Assembly (NCBI GenBank): GCA_009773395.1
Contig: WRPI01000003.1
Location: 62,001-126,000 of the forward strand
DNA from: Hyphomonadaceae bacterium
GTDB lineage: Bacteria; Pseudomonadota; Alphaproteobacteria; Caulobacterales; Aquidulcibacteraceae
Reading direction: 5' to 3'
DNA length: 64,000 nt
This document shows, in pieces, positions 53,771 to 61,753 of this stretch (position 1 is the stretch's first letter; each line of letters starts with the position of its first letter). The notes below the pieces were generated by a model. The model did no database searches, was not told the origin of the DNA, and saw only the letters and a list, made by a program, of their open reading frames with translations. The position numbers and the translations under genes were made by a program.

Positions 53771-54721
53771 ATGAAAAATCGTTCAATATATTGGTCACTA
53801 AGTGCCGCAACTTTGGCCACAGCATTACTTTTTAGCGGCAATTCAAATGCGCAAACAGCGAGGCCTAGCCGCGTGCAAAATACGCAAGACGCGCTTATGG
53901 CGCAAATTCCCCACTGCACGCGTAATCTCGGCACGATAAGTGTGGTGGACGGCAGTGATACTCACGGTTGGAGCCAACATCAATTAGCACCTCCTGCGCG
54001 GCTTTTGAAAGTTATAGTCCAACGTTCTGGCTGTTTCTCACTGGTAGATCGCGGCGCGGGCTTCACGGCGGCACAACGCGAACGCGATATCAATGCCGAC
54101 ATGGGGCTGCAACGCGGCTCTAATGTCGGGCAAAATCAAGTGCGAGCGGCGGATTTCATTCTTGTCGCGGAAATCGCAGCAGCCGACAGTAATACAAGCG
54201 GTGGCGCTGCCGCGGGCATTCTTGGTGGCATTATTGGCGGGCGGGCTGGCGGCATTGTTGGTGGGCTAAGAACCAAGAAATTGGAAGCGGATGTAGTCTT
54301 ATCATTGACCGATGCGCGAACTACTGAATCAAGTTCCTATGAAGGTCATGCGGCGAAAAATGATTTGACATGGGGTGCGGGCGGCGGCCTCGGCTTCGGC
54401 GGAGTTGTCGGCGGTGGCTATGAGGATACCGAAATTGGCCGCATTGTAACCCAAGCTTACATTGTTGGATATTCGGCCATGGTAAATCAATTGGGTGGGT
54501 TAAGTGGTGGTGCTGCCGATGCCCCTTCACGTTCATATACTGTCAATACTGTAACAACTATGCGAACAATGCCGCAATCAGACGCGCCTGTTGTTCGTGC
54601 ATTGGCGGTCGGTATGGTGGTTTACCCGACTGGCAAGCGCGATGGCATTTGGTGGGAAATTGCCGATGATAATGACAATGTTGGTTGGGTTCAAAACGAC
54701 AAACTGCAAGCCAGCCAATAA
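53771..54721 (+). CDS. CsgG/HfaB-like secreted protein with C-terminal SH3 domain
   Basis: 316 residues. The signal peptide ends FSGNSNAQT with no lipobox cysteine. The central part resembles CsgG-type domains: LLKVIVQRSGCFSLVDRGAG, RAADFILVAEIAAADS, the glycine-rich ILGGIIGGRAGGIVGGL, and VTQAYIVGYSAMV. The last 65 residues form a bacterial SH3-type domain (TMRTMPQSDAPVVRALAVG ... GWVQNDKLQ), which often binds cell wall. True CsgG is a lipoprotein channel for curli; without a lipid anchor and without csg genes here, a periplasmic wall-associated role is more likely. AGGAG site before ATG 53771. Confidence 0.78.
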   Translation: MKNRSIYWSLSAATLATALLFSGNSNAQTARPSRVQNTQDALMAQIPHCTRNLGTISVVDGSDTHGWSQHQLAPPARLLKVIVQRSGCFSLVDRGAGFTAAQRERDINADMGLQRGSNVGQNQVRAADFILVAEIAAADSNTSGGAAAGILGGIIGGRAGGIVGGLRTKKLEADVVLSLTDARTTESSSYEGHAAKNDLTWGAGGGLGFGGVVGGGYEDTEIGRIVTQAYIVGYSAMVNQLGGLSGGAADAPSRSYTVNTVTTMRTMPQSDAPVVRALAVGMVVYPTGKRDGIWWEIADDNDNVGWVQNDKLQASQ

Positions 54722-54747
54722 CCAACGAAGTGAGAGTTAAGCGATAC

Positions 54748-54777
54748 TTGTCCACAATCAAAATAGATTGTGGACAA
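54748..54777. promoter_or_regulatory. Inverted pair of DnaA-box-like sites upstream of dnaB
   Basis: TTGTCCACAATC-aaaata-GATTGTGGACAA is a perfect 12-bp inverted repeat. Each arm begins with TTGTCCACA, one base from the DnaA box TTATCCACA. No T run follows, so it is unlikely to be a terminator. It lies 58 bp upstream of the dnaB start, a good position for DnaA-responsive control. Confidence 0.55.
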
Positions 54778-54835
54778 CGGCTCGTAAACAGCATTAGCAT
54801 TTTGCATTTTGGCAATTTACCTGCTTGAATAGGAT

Positions 54836-56332
54836 ATGGCAGAAAATTCGCTTCAAATTGTTCTATCAAATGAGAATCTTCTCAAAACTGCGCCGCATAA
54901 TCTTGATGCCGAACAGGCGCTTTTGGGTGCGATTTTGCTTGATAATCAAATAATGGTGCGTTTGGGGGATAAATTTGGCGGTCAACATTTTTATGATCCG
55001 GTTCATGGCAAGATTTTTGACACGATAAAAACCATTACTGCCAAGGGACATGTTGCGGATGCAATAACCCTACACGCCAAATTTTCGCAAGATGGGGCTT
55101 TGGCGCAAATTGGCGGCGCGACATATCTTGCAATTTTGGTGAATGCTGCCGCTGATGTTGCCTCTGCGCCTGACTATGCGAAATTGATTTTTGATTTATC
55201 TTTGCGTCGCGACTTAATCCGAATTGGCGCGGACCTTAGTCATAGTGCAACCGCCATCGGTGATGAACTTGATGGTGCGGAAAACCTCATTGAAGTCACC
55301 GAGGAGCAATTATACAAATTGGCTGAAACTGGCCAAATAAGCCAGGGTTTCAAAAATTTCGCCGAAGCATTGGAATCGACCATGCTCAATGCGGCATCGG
55401 CGTTTACCCATGATGGCAGTGTTATTGGCGTGCCGTCGGGTTTTGCCGAAATTGATCGCATGTTGGGTGGTTTACATAAATCGGATTTGCTTATTCTTGC
55501 AGGGCGTCCATCAATGGGAAAGACGGCACTTGCGACCAATATCGCATTTAACGCTGCAAGAAAATACGAAACCACTATTGGCCCCGACGGCGAACCAAAA
55601 GTAATAAATGGCGGTATAGTTGCGTTTTATTCACTTGAAATGAGCGCCGAACAATTAACAATGCGCTTATTGGCGGATTATACTGGAATTTCATCTGACC
55701 GCATTCGCAAAGGCGATTTGAACAAGATTGAATATGCCAAGCTGCAAGATGCCGCAATTGCATTAAATGATTTACCGCTTTTTATTGATGACACTGGTGG
55801 TTTGTCCATGGCTGCTTTGGCAGCGCGGGCGCGCAGATTGCAAAGACGCGAAGGATTGCACCTAATTGTCGTCGATTATTTGCAACTCGTGACATCATCT
55901 TCGCACCGCGCTGGTGAATCCCGTGTGCAAGAAGTATCCGAAATCACGCAAGGTTTGAAAGCTTTGGCCAAGGAGCTGAATGTGCCGATAATTGCGCTAT
56001 CGCAGCTTTCGCGCCAAGTTGAAAGCCGCGATGACAAGCGCCCGCAATTGTCAGACTTGCGCGAGTCAGGGTCAATTGAGCAAGATAGTGATGTTGTTAT
56101 GTTTGTGTTCCGCGAATCCTATTATCTTGAACGCAAAGAACCCAAGCCCGATACAGTCGAGCATTTGGCGTGGATTGAAGAAATGGGGCGGATAAATAAT
56201 TTGGCCGAAGTAATAATTGCCAAACAACGCCACGGGGCAATTGGTAAAATCAAACTCGGCTTCACGCCAGAACTAACCAAGTTCACTAATTTGGATCAAA
56301 CTGGCCAAAGATTTGCAGATGATGAATATTGA
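54836..56332 (+). CDS. dnaB: Replicative DNA helicase DnaB
   Basis: Hexameric fork helicase, 498 residues. The N-terminal domain (about 20-125) begins PHNLDAEQALLGAILLDNQ; the RecA-like domain has Walker A GRPSMGKT (223-230), Walker B LIVVDYLQL, SQLSRQVESRDDKRP and the DLRESGSIEQDSD arginine-finger region. No intein. Normal order in relatives is rplI then dnaB; here about 3.9 kb of foreign genes and a decayed dnaB copy lie between them. An inverted DnaA-box pair precedes it. alr begins 15 bp downstream. Confidence 0.97.
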   Translation: MAENSLQIVLSNENLLKTAPHNLDAEQALLGAILLDNQIMVRLGDKFGGQHFYDPVHGKIFDTIKTITAKGHVADAITLHAKFSQDGALAQIGGATYLAILVNAAADVASAPDYAKLIFDLSLRRDLIRIGADLSHSATAIGDELDGAENLIEVTEEQLYKLAETGQISQGFKNFAEALESTMLNAASAFTHDGSVIGVPSGFAEIDRMLGGLHKSDLLILAGRPSMGKTALATNIAFNAARKYETTIGPDGEPKVINGGIVAFYSLEMSAEQLTMRLLADYTGISSDRIRKGDLNKIEYAKLQDAAIALNDLPLFIDDTGGLSMAALAARARRLQRREGLHLIVVDYLQLVTSSSHRAGESRVQEVSEITQGLKALAKELNVPIIALSQLSRQVESRDDKRPQLSDLRESGSIEQDSDVVMFVFRESYYLERKEPKPDTVEHLAWIEEMGRINNLAEVIIAKQRHGAIGKIKLGFTPELTKFTNLDQTGQRFADDEY

Positions 56333-56347
56333 TGTGGATAGTGATAA

Positions 56348-57424
56348 TTGACCCAAAATCGCCGATTTGCAAGCCAGCCCGAATTGGCAATAAACCTTGA
56401 CGCATTGATTGCCAATTGGCAGTTTTTTAAGGACTTGGGAAATGCCGAAGTTTCTGCGGTTGTAAAAGCTAATGCCTATGGCTTAGGGATAGAAAAATGT
56501 GCTTTGGCGCTACATGATGCAGGTTGCAACATTTTTTTTGTTGCGCATTTAAGTGAGGGCATTGTTCTTAGGAAGATGCTGTCGTGGCGCGCCAAAATCT
56601 ATGTATTGAATGGTTTTATTGGCGGCGAAATCCAATATTTCCGCGAATATGATTTAATCCCCGTCCTGAATAATTTTGAACAAATTCAATCCCATCAAGA
56701 CCAAAAGACCCCATGCGCAATTCATATTGATACTGGAATGAACCGTTTGGGAATACGGTTTGATGAAGCTGAAAAGTGCGAAAAATTATTGGCAGGACAA
56801 TCGGTGGAAATGATAATGAGCCACCTTGCTTGCGCCTCCGAACCTGCGCATACATTGAATGACTTACAATTAGTGCGCTTTCGCCAAATTTGCGACTTGT
56901 TCCCAAATGCCCAAAAATCTTTGAGCGCTTCGGCGGGGGCACTGATTGGCCCAAAATATCATTTCGACTTATTGCGCCCTGGCATTGGCCTTTATGGTAG
57001 CAATCCCAATGACAATCCAATCAACCCGATGCGTCCAGTTTTGACGTTGCGCGCGCCGATAATACAATTGCGTGAATTGAAATCGGGTGAGGCTTTCGGA
57101 TATGGTGCAACTTTTACAGCGAGCAAAACAACCAAAATTGCGGTTATTGCTTTGGGCTATGCCGATGGGTTTTTGCGCTCGGCCTCAAATTCAGGGTTTG
57201 CTGTTATTGATGGCGTCAAATGCCCAATTATCGGACGGGTTTCCATGGATTTAATCGCGCTCGACATAAGCGAAATCAAAACCGCCCTCAATTGCGGCGA
57301 TATGGTTGAATTATTGGGTGCAAATGCTGATATTGACGAACAGGCAAGCAGCATGGGAACAATTGCCTATGAAATATTGACAAATTTAGGCAACCGTTTT
57401 CATCGAACTTATTCGAAATCATAA
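56348..57424 (+). CDS. alr: Alanine racemase
   Basis: PLP enzyme providing D-alanine for peptidoglycan. PLP lysine Lys40 in VVKANAYGLG, the second catalytic residue Tyr252 in GYGATF, and RPGIGLYG and GRVSMDLIALD are all present. 358 residues. The start is TTG 56348; no ATG or GTG is in frame nearby. Located in dnaB-alr-radA, the standard alphaproteobacterial order. A near DnaA box (TGTGGATAG, 56333-56341) overlaps the spacer. Confidence 0.95.
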   Translation: MTQNRRFASQPELAINLDALIANWQFFKDLGNAEVSAVVKANAYGLGIEKCALALHDAGCNIFFVAHLSEGIVLRKMLSWRAKIYVLNGFIGGEIQYFREYDLIPVLNNFEQIQSHQDQKTPCAIHIDTGMNRLGIRFDEAEKCEKLLAGQSVEMIMSHLACASEPAHTLNDLQLVRFRQICDLFPNAQKSLSASAGALIGPKYHFDLLRPGIGLYGSNPNDNPINPMRPVLTLRAPIIQLRELKSGEAFGYGATFTASKTTKIAVIALGYADGFLRSASNSGFAVIDGVKCPIIGRVSMDLIALDISEIKTALNCGDMVELLGANADIDEQASSMGTIAYEILTNLGNRFHRTYSKS

Positions 57425-57435
57425 TTGAGGAAAAA

Positions 57436-58818
57436 TTGTCCAAAAGCCACACAAGTTTTACCTGCCAATCATGCGGATCTGTCTATGGCAAATGGCAAGG
57501 GAGATGTGATGATTGTGGTGGCTGGAACACCATTACCGAAGAAGCTCTACTAACCCAAAATTCAAAAGCAATTTCAAGTGGAAGCAGCAAGGCAAAAATT
57601 GATTTCTTTTCGCTCGATGAAGATAACCCCTCGCCGCCCCGTATAGCCACTGGCAACAATGAATTTGACCGCGTTTGTGGTGGCGGCTTGGTGCGCGCCT
57701 CCGCGGTGCTTTTAGGCGGAGATCCTGGCATAGGAAAATCCACGATTTTGATGCAGGTTTTGGCGGGCGCAGCCAAAAAGGGAGCTAAAGCGCTTTATAT
57801 TTCGGGCGAAGAATCGATTTCGCAAATTCAAGACCGCGCTAAACGGCTAAATATCCAAAACTCACCTATCAATTTGGCAACTGAAACCGAGCTTGGGCGG
57901 GTTTTGGCGGCTTTGAAATCCAAAAAGCCCGATATTGCGATTATTGATTCAATTCAAACCATGTGGACCGACACAATATCCGCCGCGCCAGGCACTGTCG
58001 CCCAAGTTCGCACTTGCGCGCATGAATTGGTGCGTTTTGCCAAATCAAGTGGCTGCGCCATAATTTTGGTGGGTCATGTCACCAAAGATGGTCAAATTGC
58101 CGGCCCACGAGTGGTTGAGCATCTTGTTGATGCAGTTTTGCAATTTGAGGGCGAACGCGGGCACCATTTTCGCATTTTGCGCGGCCTCAAAAACCGCTAT
58201 GGCGCGACTGATGAAATCGGGGTTTTTGAAATGGCCGAAGCGGGCTTGGTGGAAGTTCCCAACCCATCTGCACTATTCCTAGATGAACGCGGAATTGGCC
58301 ATGCAGGGAGTGCGGTATTTGCTGGCATTGAAGGCACGCGGCCAATTTTGGTGGAAATCCAAGCCCTTGCCGCCAAAACCACTTTCGGCTCGCCGCGTCG
58401 CGCGGTGGTGGGGTGGGAGCCTAATCGGCTTGCCATGCTGCTTGCAGTTATTGAAACCAGATGCGGCATTGCGTTCGGCGGGTTTGATATTTACCTCAAT
58501 GTTGCTGGCGGTATGAAAATTTCGGAACCCGCCGCTGATTTGGCTGTTGCTGCGGCGCTTATATCCGCCATAAGCGGCATTCCCTTGCCCGATGATAGCG
58601 TAGTATTTGGCGAAATTGCTTTATCGGGCGATGTAAGATCCGTACCAAGAGTAGAAGCAAGAATGAAAGAAGCTGAAAAACTTGGCTTCACAAATGCTAT
58701 AATTCCGCAATCTCGCAAGTCTGGCACTAGTAACGGCGGCGCTTTAGCGCTATTGCCAACCCATATCGAAAGACTCAAAGACCTTGTCTTCACAATAACT
58801 GGTGAATATTCGGTTTGA
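57436..58818 (+). CDS. radA: DNA repair protein RadA (Sms)
   Basis: RecA-family recombination helicase, 460 residues. N-terminal zinc finger C10-x2-C13 / C24-x2-C27, Walker A GGDPGIGKST (94-103), and a C-terminal Lon-protease-like domain. The RadA-specific KNRFG motif reads KNRYG here, a conservative change. Starts at TTG 57436 with GAGGA 4-5 nt upstream. Follows alr by 11 bp. Confidence 0.95.
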   Translation: MSKSHTSFTCQSCGSVYGKWQGRCDDCGGWNTITEEALLTQNSKAISSGSSKAKIDFFSLDEDNPSPPRIATGNNEFDRVCGGGLVRASAVLLGGDPGIGKSTILMQVLAGAAKKGAKALYISGEESISQIQDRAKRLNIQNSPINLATETELGRVLAALKSKKPDIAIIDSIQTMWTDTISAAPGTVAQVRTCAHELVRFAKSSGCAIILVGHVTKDGQIAGPRVVEHLVDAVLQFEGERGHHFRILRGLKNRYGATDEIGVFEMAEAGLVEVPNPSALFLDERGIGHAGSAVFAGIEGTRPILVEIQALAAKTTFGSPRRAVVGWEPNRLAMLLAVIETRCGIAFGGFDIYLNVAGGMKISEPAADLAVAAALISAISGIPLPDDSVVFGEIALSGDVRSVPRVEARMKEAEKLGFTNAIIPQSRKSGTSNGGALALLPTHIERLKDLVFTITGEYSV

Positions 58819-58842
58819 GGAATTTTGTGCAGGAATTATTCG

Positions 58843-59523
58843 ATGACTGGTTTTGATGTCCTAGTTTTGATTATTGTCGGGGTTTCTGCATTATTGGCAT
58901 TTGCGCGCGGTTTTGTTCGTGAATTCCTTTCAATGACAGCTTTAGGCATAGGGATTTTGGCGGTTTTATGGGGCCTGCCAGTTTTCCGTGAACCAGTGCG
59001 TGGTATGATTGAACCTGGTTGGATTGCCGATACAGCAACTGTGATTGGCCTGTTTTTGTTGGTCTATATTGCGGTGCGGGTGTTAACCGGGCGCATCCAT
59101 GAATGGGTGCATGATTCGGAACCTTTGGGTTTGATTGATAGAACCGCAGGGATTTTATTTGGCGTGGCGCGAGGTTTTGCAATAATGGCAATTGGCACCA
59201 TGATTATTACTTCAGTTGCCAAAGAAAACATGCTGCCAAAATTTCTCACCAGCGCGAGATTTTATCCATTTTTGGTCATTACGGCCGATGCCTTAAAACA
59301 TCTTGCCCCCGATGCCTCCAAGGCTGCAACCGATTTGGCAAGCGGCGCGTCACAATCTGGTAATGATGTCGCGAAATGGCGTAAAGGCCAAGAAAATGCC
59401 GTGACGGCAGAACCCGCCGAAACTGAAGCAGCACTTGCGCCTGAACCAAAAAAAGAAGCGACCAAACCCGCCGCAACTACGAAAAAACAATCCAATTCGT
59501 TACGAATTGAACCTGGAAAATAA
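58843..59523 (+). CDS. cvpA: CvpA family membrane protein
   Basis: 226 residues from ATG 58843 (AGGA site 8 nt upstream). Four transmembrane segments, with the conserved N-terminal ARGFVREFLSM and GLIDRTAGILFGVARGF, are the CvpA signature. The C-terminal 70 residues are a disordered Ala/Glu/Lys/Pro-rich tail. CvpA is linked to colicin V secretion and envelope stress. It sits directly before purF, with a 1-bp gap, as in many Proteobacteria. Confidence 0.92.
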   Translation: MTGFDVLVLIIVGVSALLAFARGFVREFLSMTALGIGILAVLWGLPVFREPVRGMIEPGWIADTATVIGLFLLVYIAVRVLTGRIHEWVHDSEPLGLIDRTAGILFGVARGFAIMAIGTMIITSVAKENMLPKFLTSARFYPFLVITADALKHLAPDASKAATDLASGASQSGNDVAKWRKGQENAVTAEPAETEAALAPEPKKEATKPAATTKKQSNSLRIEPGK

Positions 59524-59524
59524 A

Positions 59525-61009
59525 ATGCAAACCAATTTACTTGACATAGATTTAGCAGATTGGTTTGACCCCGATGCCGATAAATTGCGCGAGGAATGTG
59601 GGGTTTTTGGTATAAGTGGTAATAGTGAAGCCGCCGTAATAACTGCTTTGGGGCTCCATGCATTGCAGCATCGCGGTCAAGAAGGCTGCGGTATCGCAAC
59701 TTATGACGGGAAGTTGTTTCACACCGAACGCCATCTTGGCTTGGTTGGTGATCACTTCACCCAAGCCGATTTGCCGCAAAGATTACCCGGCAGTTTTGCA
59801 ATTGGTCATACTCGCTATGCCACCCAAGGCGGGACGATATTGCGTAATGTGCAACCGCTTTTCGCCGATTTATCTTCGGGTGGATTTGCTGTTGCTCATA
59901 ATGGCAATTTGACAAATGCGCGGGCATTGCGCGAACATTTGGTGCAATCGGGAGCAATTTTCCAATCAACATCGGACAGCGAAGTATTTTTGCAATTAAT
60001 CGCGCGTTCCAAAGCCCCAAAAGTGGTTAGTCGTTTGATTGATGCATTGGGGCAAGTTGAAGGCGCATATGCAATTGTCTGCCTCACCAAAGAAAAATTG
60101 ATTGGCGCACGTGACCCGCTTGGCATCAGGCCCTTGGTATTGGGGGATCTAAAAGGAAACCCAGTATTGGCGTCCGAAACTTGCGCACTCGATATGATTG
60201 GCGCTGAATATGTGCGCGATGTTGAAGCCGGGGAAATTGTGGTTTATGCCAATGGCAAACTTGAAAGCCATTTTCCATTTGGACGCAGAAAAGCCCGCCC
60301 ATGCGCTTTTGAATATGTATATTTCGCGCGCCCCGACAGTTTGATGGACGGTAAATCAGTCTATGAAATGCGCAAAAGAATGGGTGAGCGTCTTGCGTTG
60401 GATACATTGGCTGACGCCGATGTGATTGTGCCAGTGCCCGATTCTGGCGTTCCTGCAGCATTGGGTTTTGCGCAAAAATCGGGTATTCCATATGAATTGG
60501 GAATTATCCGCAATCATTATGTTGGCCGAACTTTCATTGAGCCAACCCAATTGACCCGCTCGCTGGGGGTAAAGCGCAAACATGCCGCTAACCGTTCAGT
60601 ATTGGCGGGAAAGCGAGTGGTATTGGTCGATGATTCGATTGTGCGCGGAACGACTTCAAAGAAAATTGTGCAATTGGTGCGTGATGCGGGCGCAACTGAA
60701 GTTCATTTTCGCTCCGCCTGCCCGCAAATTCTTTGGCCCGATTTTTATGGCATCGACATGCCTGATAGAGATCAATTAATGGCCGCTAATATGACAATTG
60801 AAGAAATGACCAAGGAATTGGGCGTTGATAGCCTTGGGTTTTTATCGGTCGAAGGGCTTTATTGGGCTTTGGGTGAAGAAAGCCGCAATAGCGCCGCTCC
60901 ACAATTTGCGGATCATTATTTTACTGGCGAATATCCAACACGGCTGATAGATCAAGACAATTCACAATCCGACAAATTCCACCAACTTTCATTTCTTGTG
61001 GAAGCATAA
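59525..61009 (+). CDS. purF: Amidophosphoribosyltransferase
   Basis: First committed enzyme of purine synthesis. ATG 59525 gives 494 residues. A propeptide of 24 residues precedes the N-terminal nucleophile Cys25 (REECGVFGI). The glutaminase domain shows GHTRYATQG and AHNGNLTNA; the phosphoribosyltransferase domain shows VVLVDDSIVRGTTSKKI and CPQILWPDFYGIDMP. The upstream part of the longer frame belongs to cvpA. The SDR gene starts directly after the stop (TAAATG). Confidence 0.96.
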   Translation: MQTNLLDIDLADWFDPDADKLREECGVFGISGNSEAAVITALGLHALQHRGQEGCGIATYDGKLFHTERHLGLVGDHFTQADLPQRLPGSFAIGHTRYATQGGTILRNVQPLFADLSSGGFAVAHNGNLTNARALREHLVQSGAIFQSTSDSEVFLQLIARSKAPKVVSRLIDALGQVEGAYAIVCLTKEKLIGARDPLGIRPLVLGDLKGNPVLASETCALDMIGAEYVRDVEAGEIVVYANGKLESHFPFGRRKARPCAFEYVYFARPDSLMDGKSVYEMRKRMGERLALDTLADADVIVPVPDSGVPAALGFAQKSGIPYELGIIRNHYVGRTFIEPTQLTRSLGVKRKHAANRSVLAGKRVVLVDDSIVRGTTSKKIVQLVRDAGATEVHFRSACPQILWPDFYGIDMPDRDQLMAANMTIEEMTKELGVDSLGFLSVEGLYWALGEESRNSAAPQFADHYFTGEYPTRLIDQDNSQSDKFHQLSFLVEA

Positions 61010-61753
61010 ATGTCTGATAAACCTGTTGTTTTAGTAACTGGCGCTTCGCAAGGCATTGGCCGTGCTGCGGCGCATATTATGGCGCGTGCAGGTTGGCATG
61101 TAATCGCCACTGCACGTTCAGAAAAAGCACTTATTTCGCTAGACGATGAAATCCTTGCGATTTCCAGCGAGAGTGCCACTATTGTCCCGCTCGATTTGAA
61201 AGACGGCCCAGGTGTTGATAGGCTTGGCGGCGCGATTTATTCGCGTTTTGGAAAACTGGACGGGCTTATTCATTGCGCGGCACGAATTGGCGATTTGGGA
61301 CCATTGCATCACGCGACACCACGCGAAGCCCAAAATATTATTGATACTAATTTGACTGCAACCTATCGCCTGATTGCCTCGATGAATGATTTATTGGCAG
61401 CCGCCCCAAATGCTCGTGCAGTGTTTTTGTCATCCTCGGTTGCCCGCGAACCACGAGCCAATTGGGGGCTTTATGCCGCGACCAAAGCTGGGCTTGAAGC
61501 CATGGTGCTTTGTTGGGCCGCCGAACAAAGCCTCAATAATATTGTTGCCACGATATTCAATCCTGGTGGAGTAGCAACACCCATGCGGCGCAAAGCATAT
61601 CCCGGGGAAGACCAAACCACCCTGCCCGCGCCGTCCGATTTAAGTTCGTGCGTTTTGGAACTTATGTCACCCAAACGCACTAAGGCGCAAAATGGCGCAA
61701 TTGTAAATTTTCGGGATACAAAGCATTATGAGGCGCTTAAATTGCGCCAATAA
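61010..61753 (+). CDS. SDR family oxidoreductase
   Basis: NAD(P)-dependent short-chain dehydrogenase, 247 residues: cofactor loop TGASQGIG (10-17), catalytic Ser141-143 in FLSSSVA, and Tyr155/Lys159 in LYAATKAG. The purF-SDR order is common in Alphaproteobacteria; substrate unknown. The ATG touches the purF stop, so the genes are coupled. The 3' end overlaps the convergent gene by 28 bp. Confidence 0.92.
   Translation: MSDKPVVLVTGASQGIGRAAAHIMARAGWHVIATARSEKALISLDDEILAISSESATIVPLDLKDGPGVDRLGGAIYSRFGKLDGLIHCAARIGDLGPLHHATPREAQNIIDTNLTATYRLIASMNDLLAAAPNARAVFLSSSVAREPRANWGLYAATKAGLEAMVLCWAAEQSLNNIVATIFNPGGVATPMRRKAYPGEDQTTLPAPSDLSSCVLELMSPKRTKAQNGAIVNFRDTKHYEALKLRQ

Noticed and set aside
54836-56332. 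Intein in dnaB
   Set aside because: dnaB is a common intein host, but the coding sequence is normal length and the Walker A and DLRES regions are uninterrupted.
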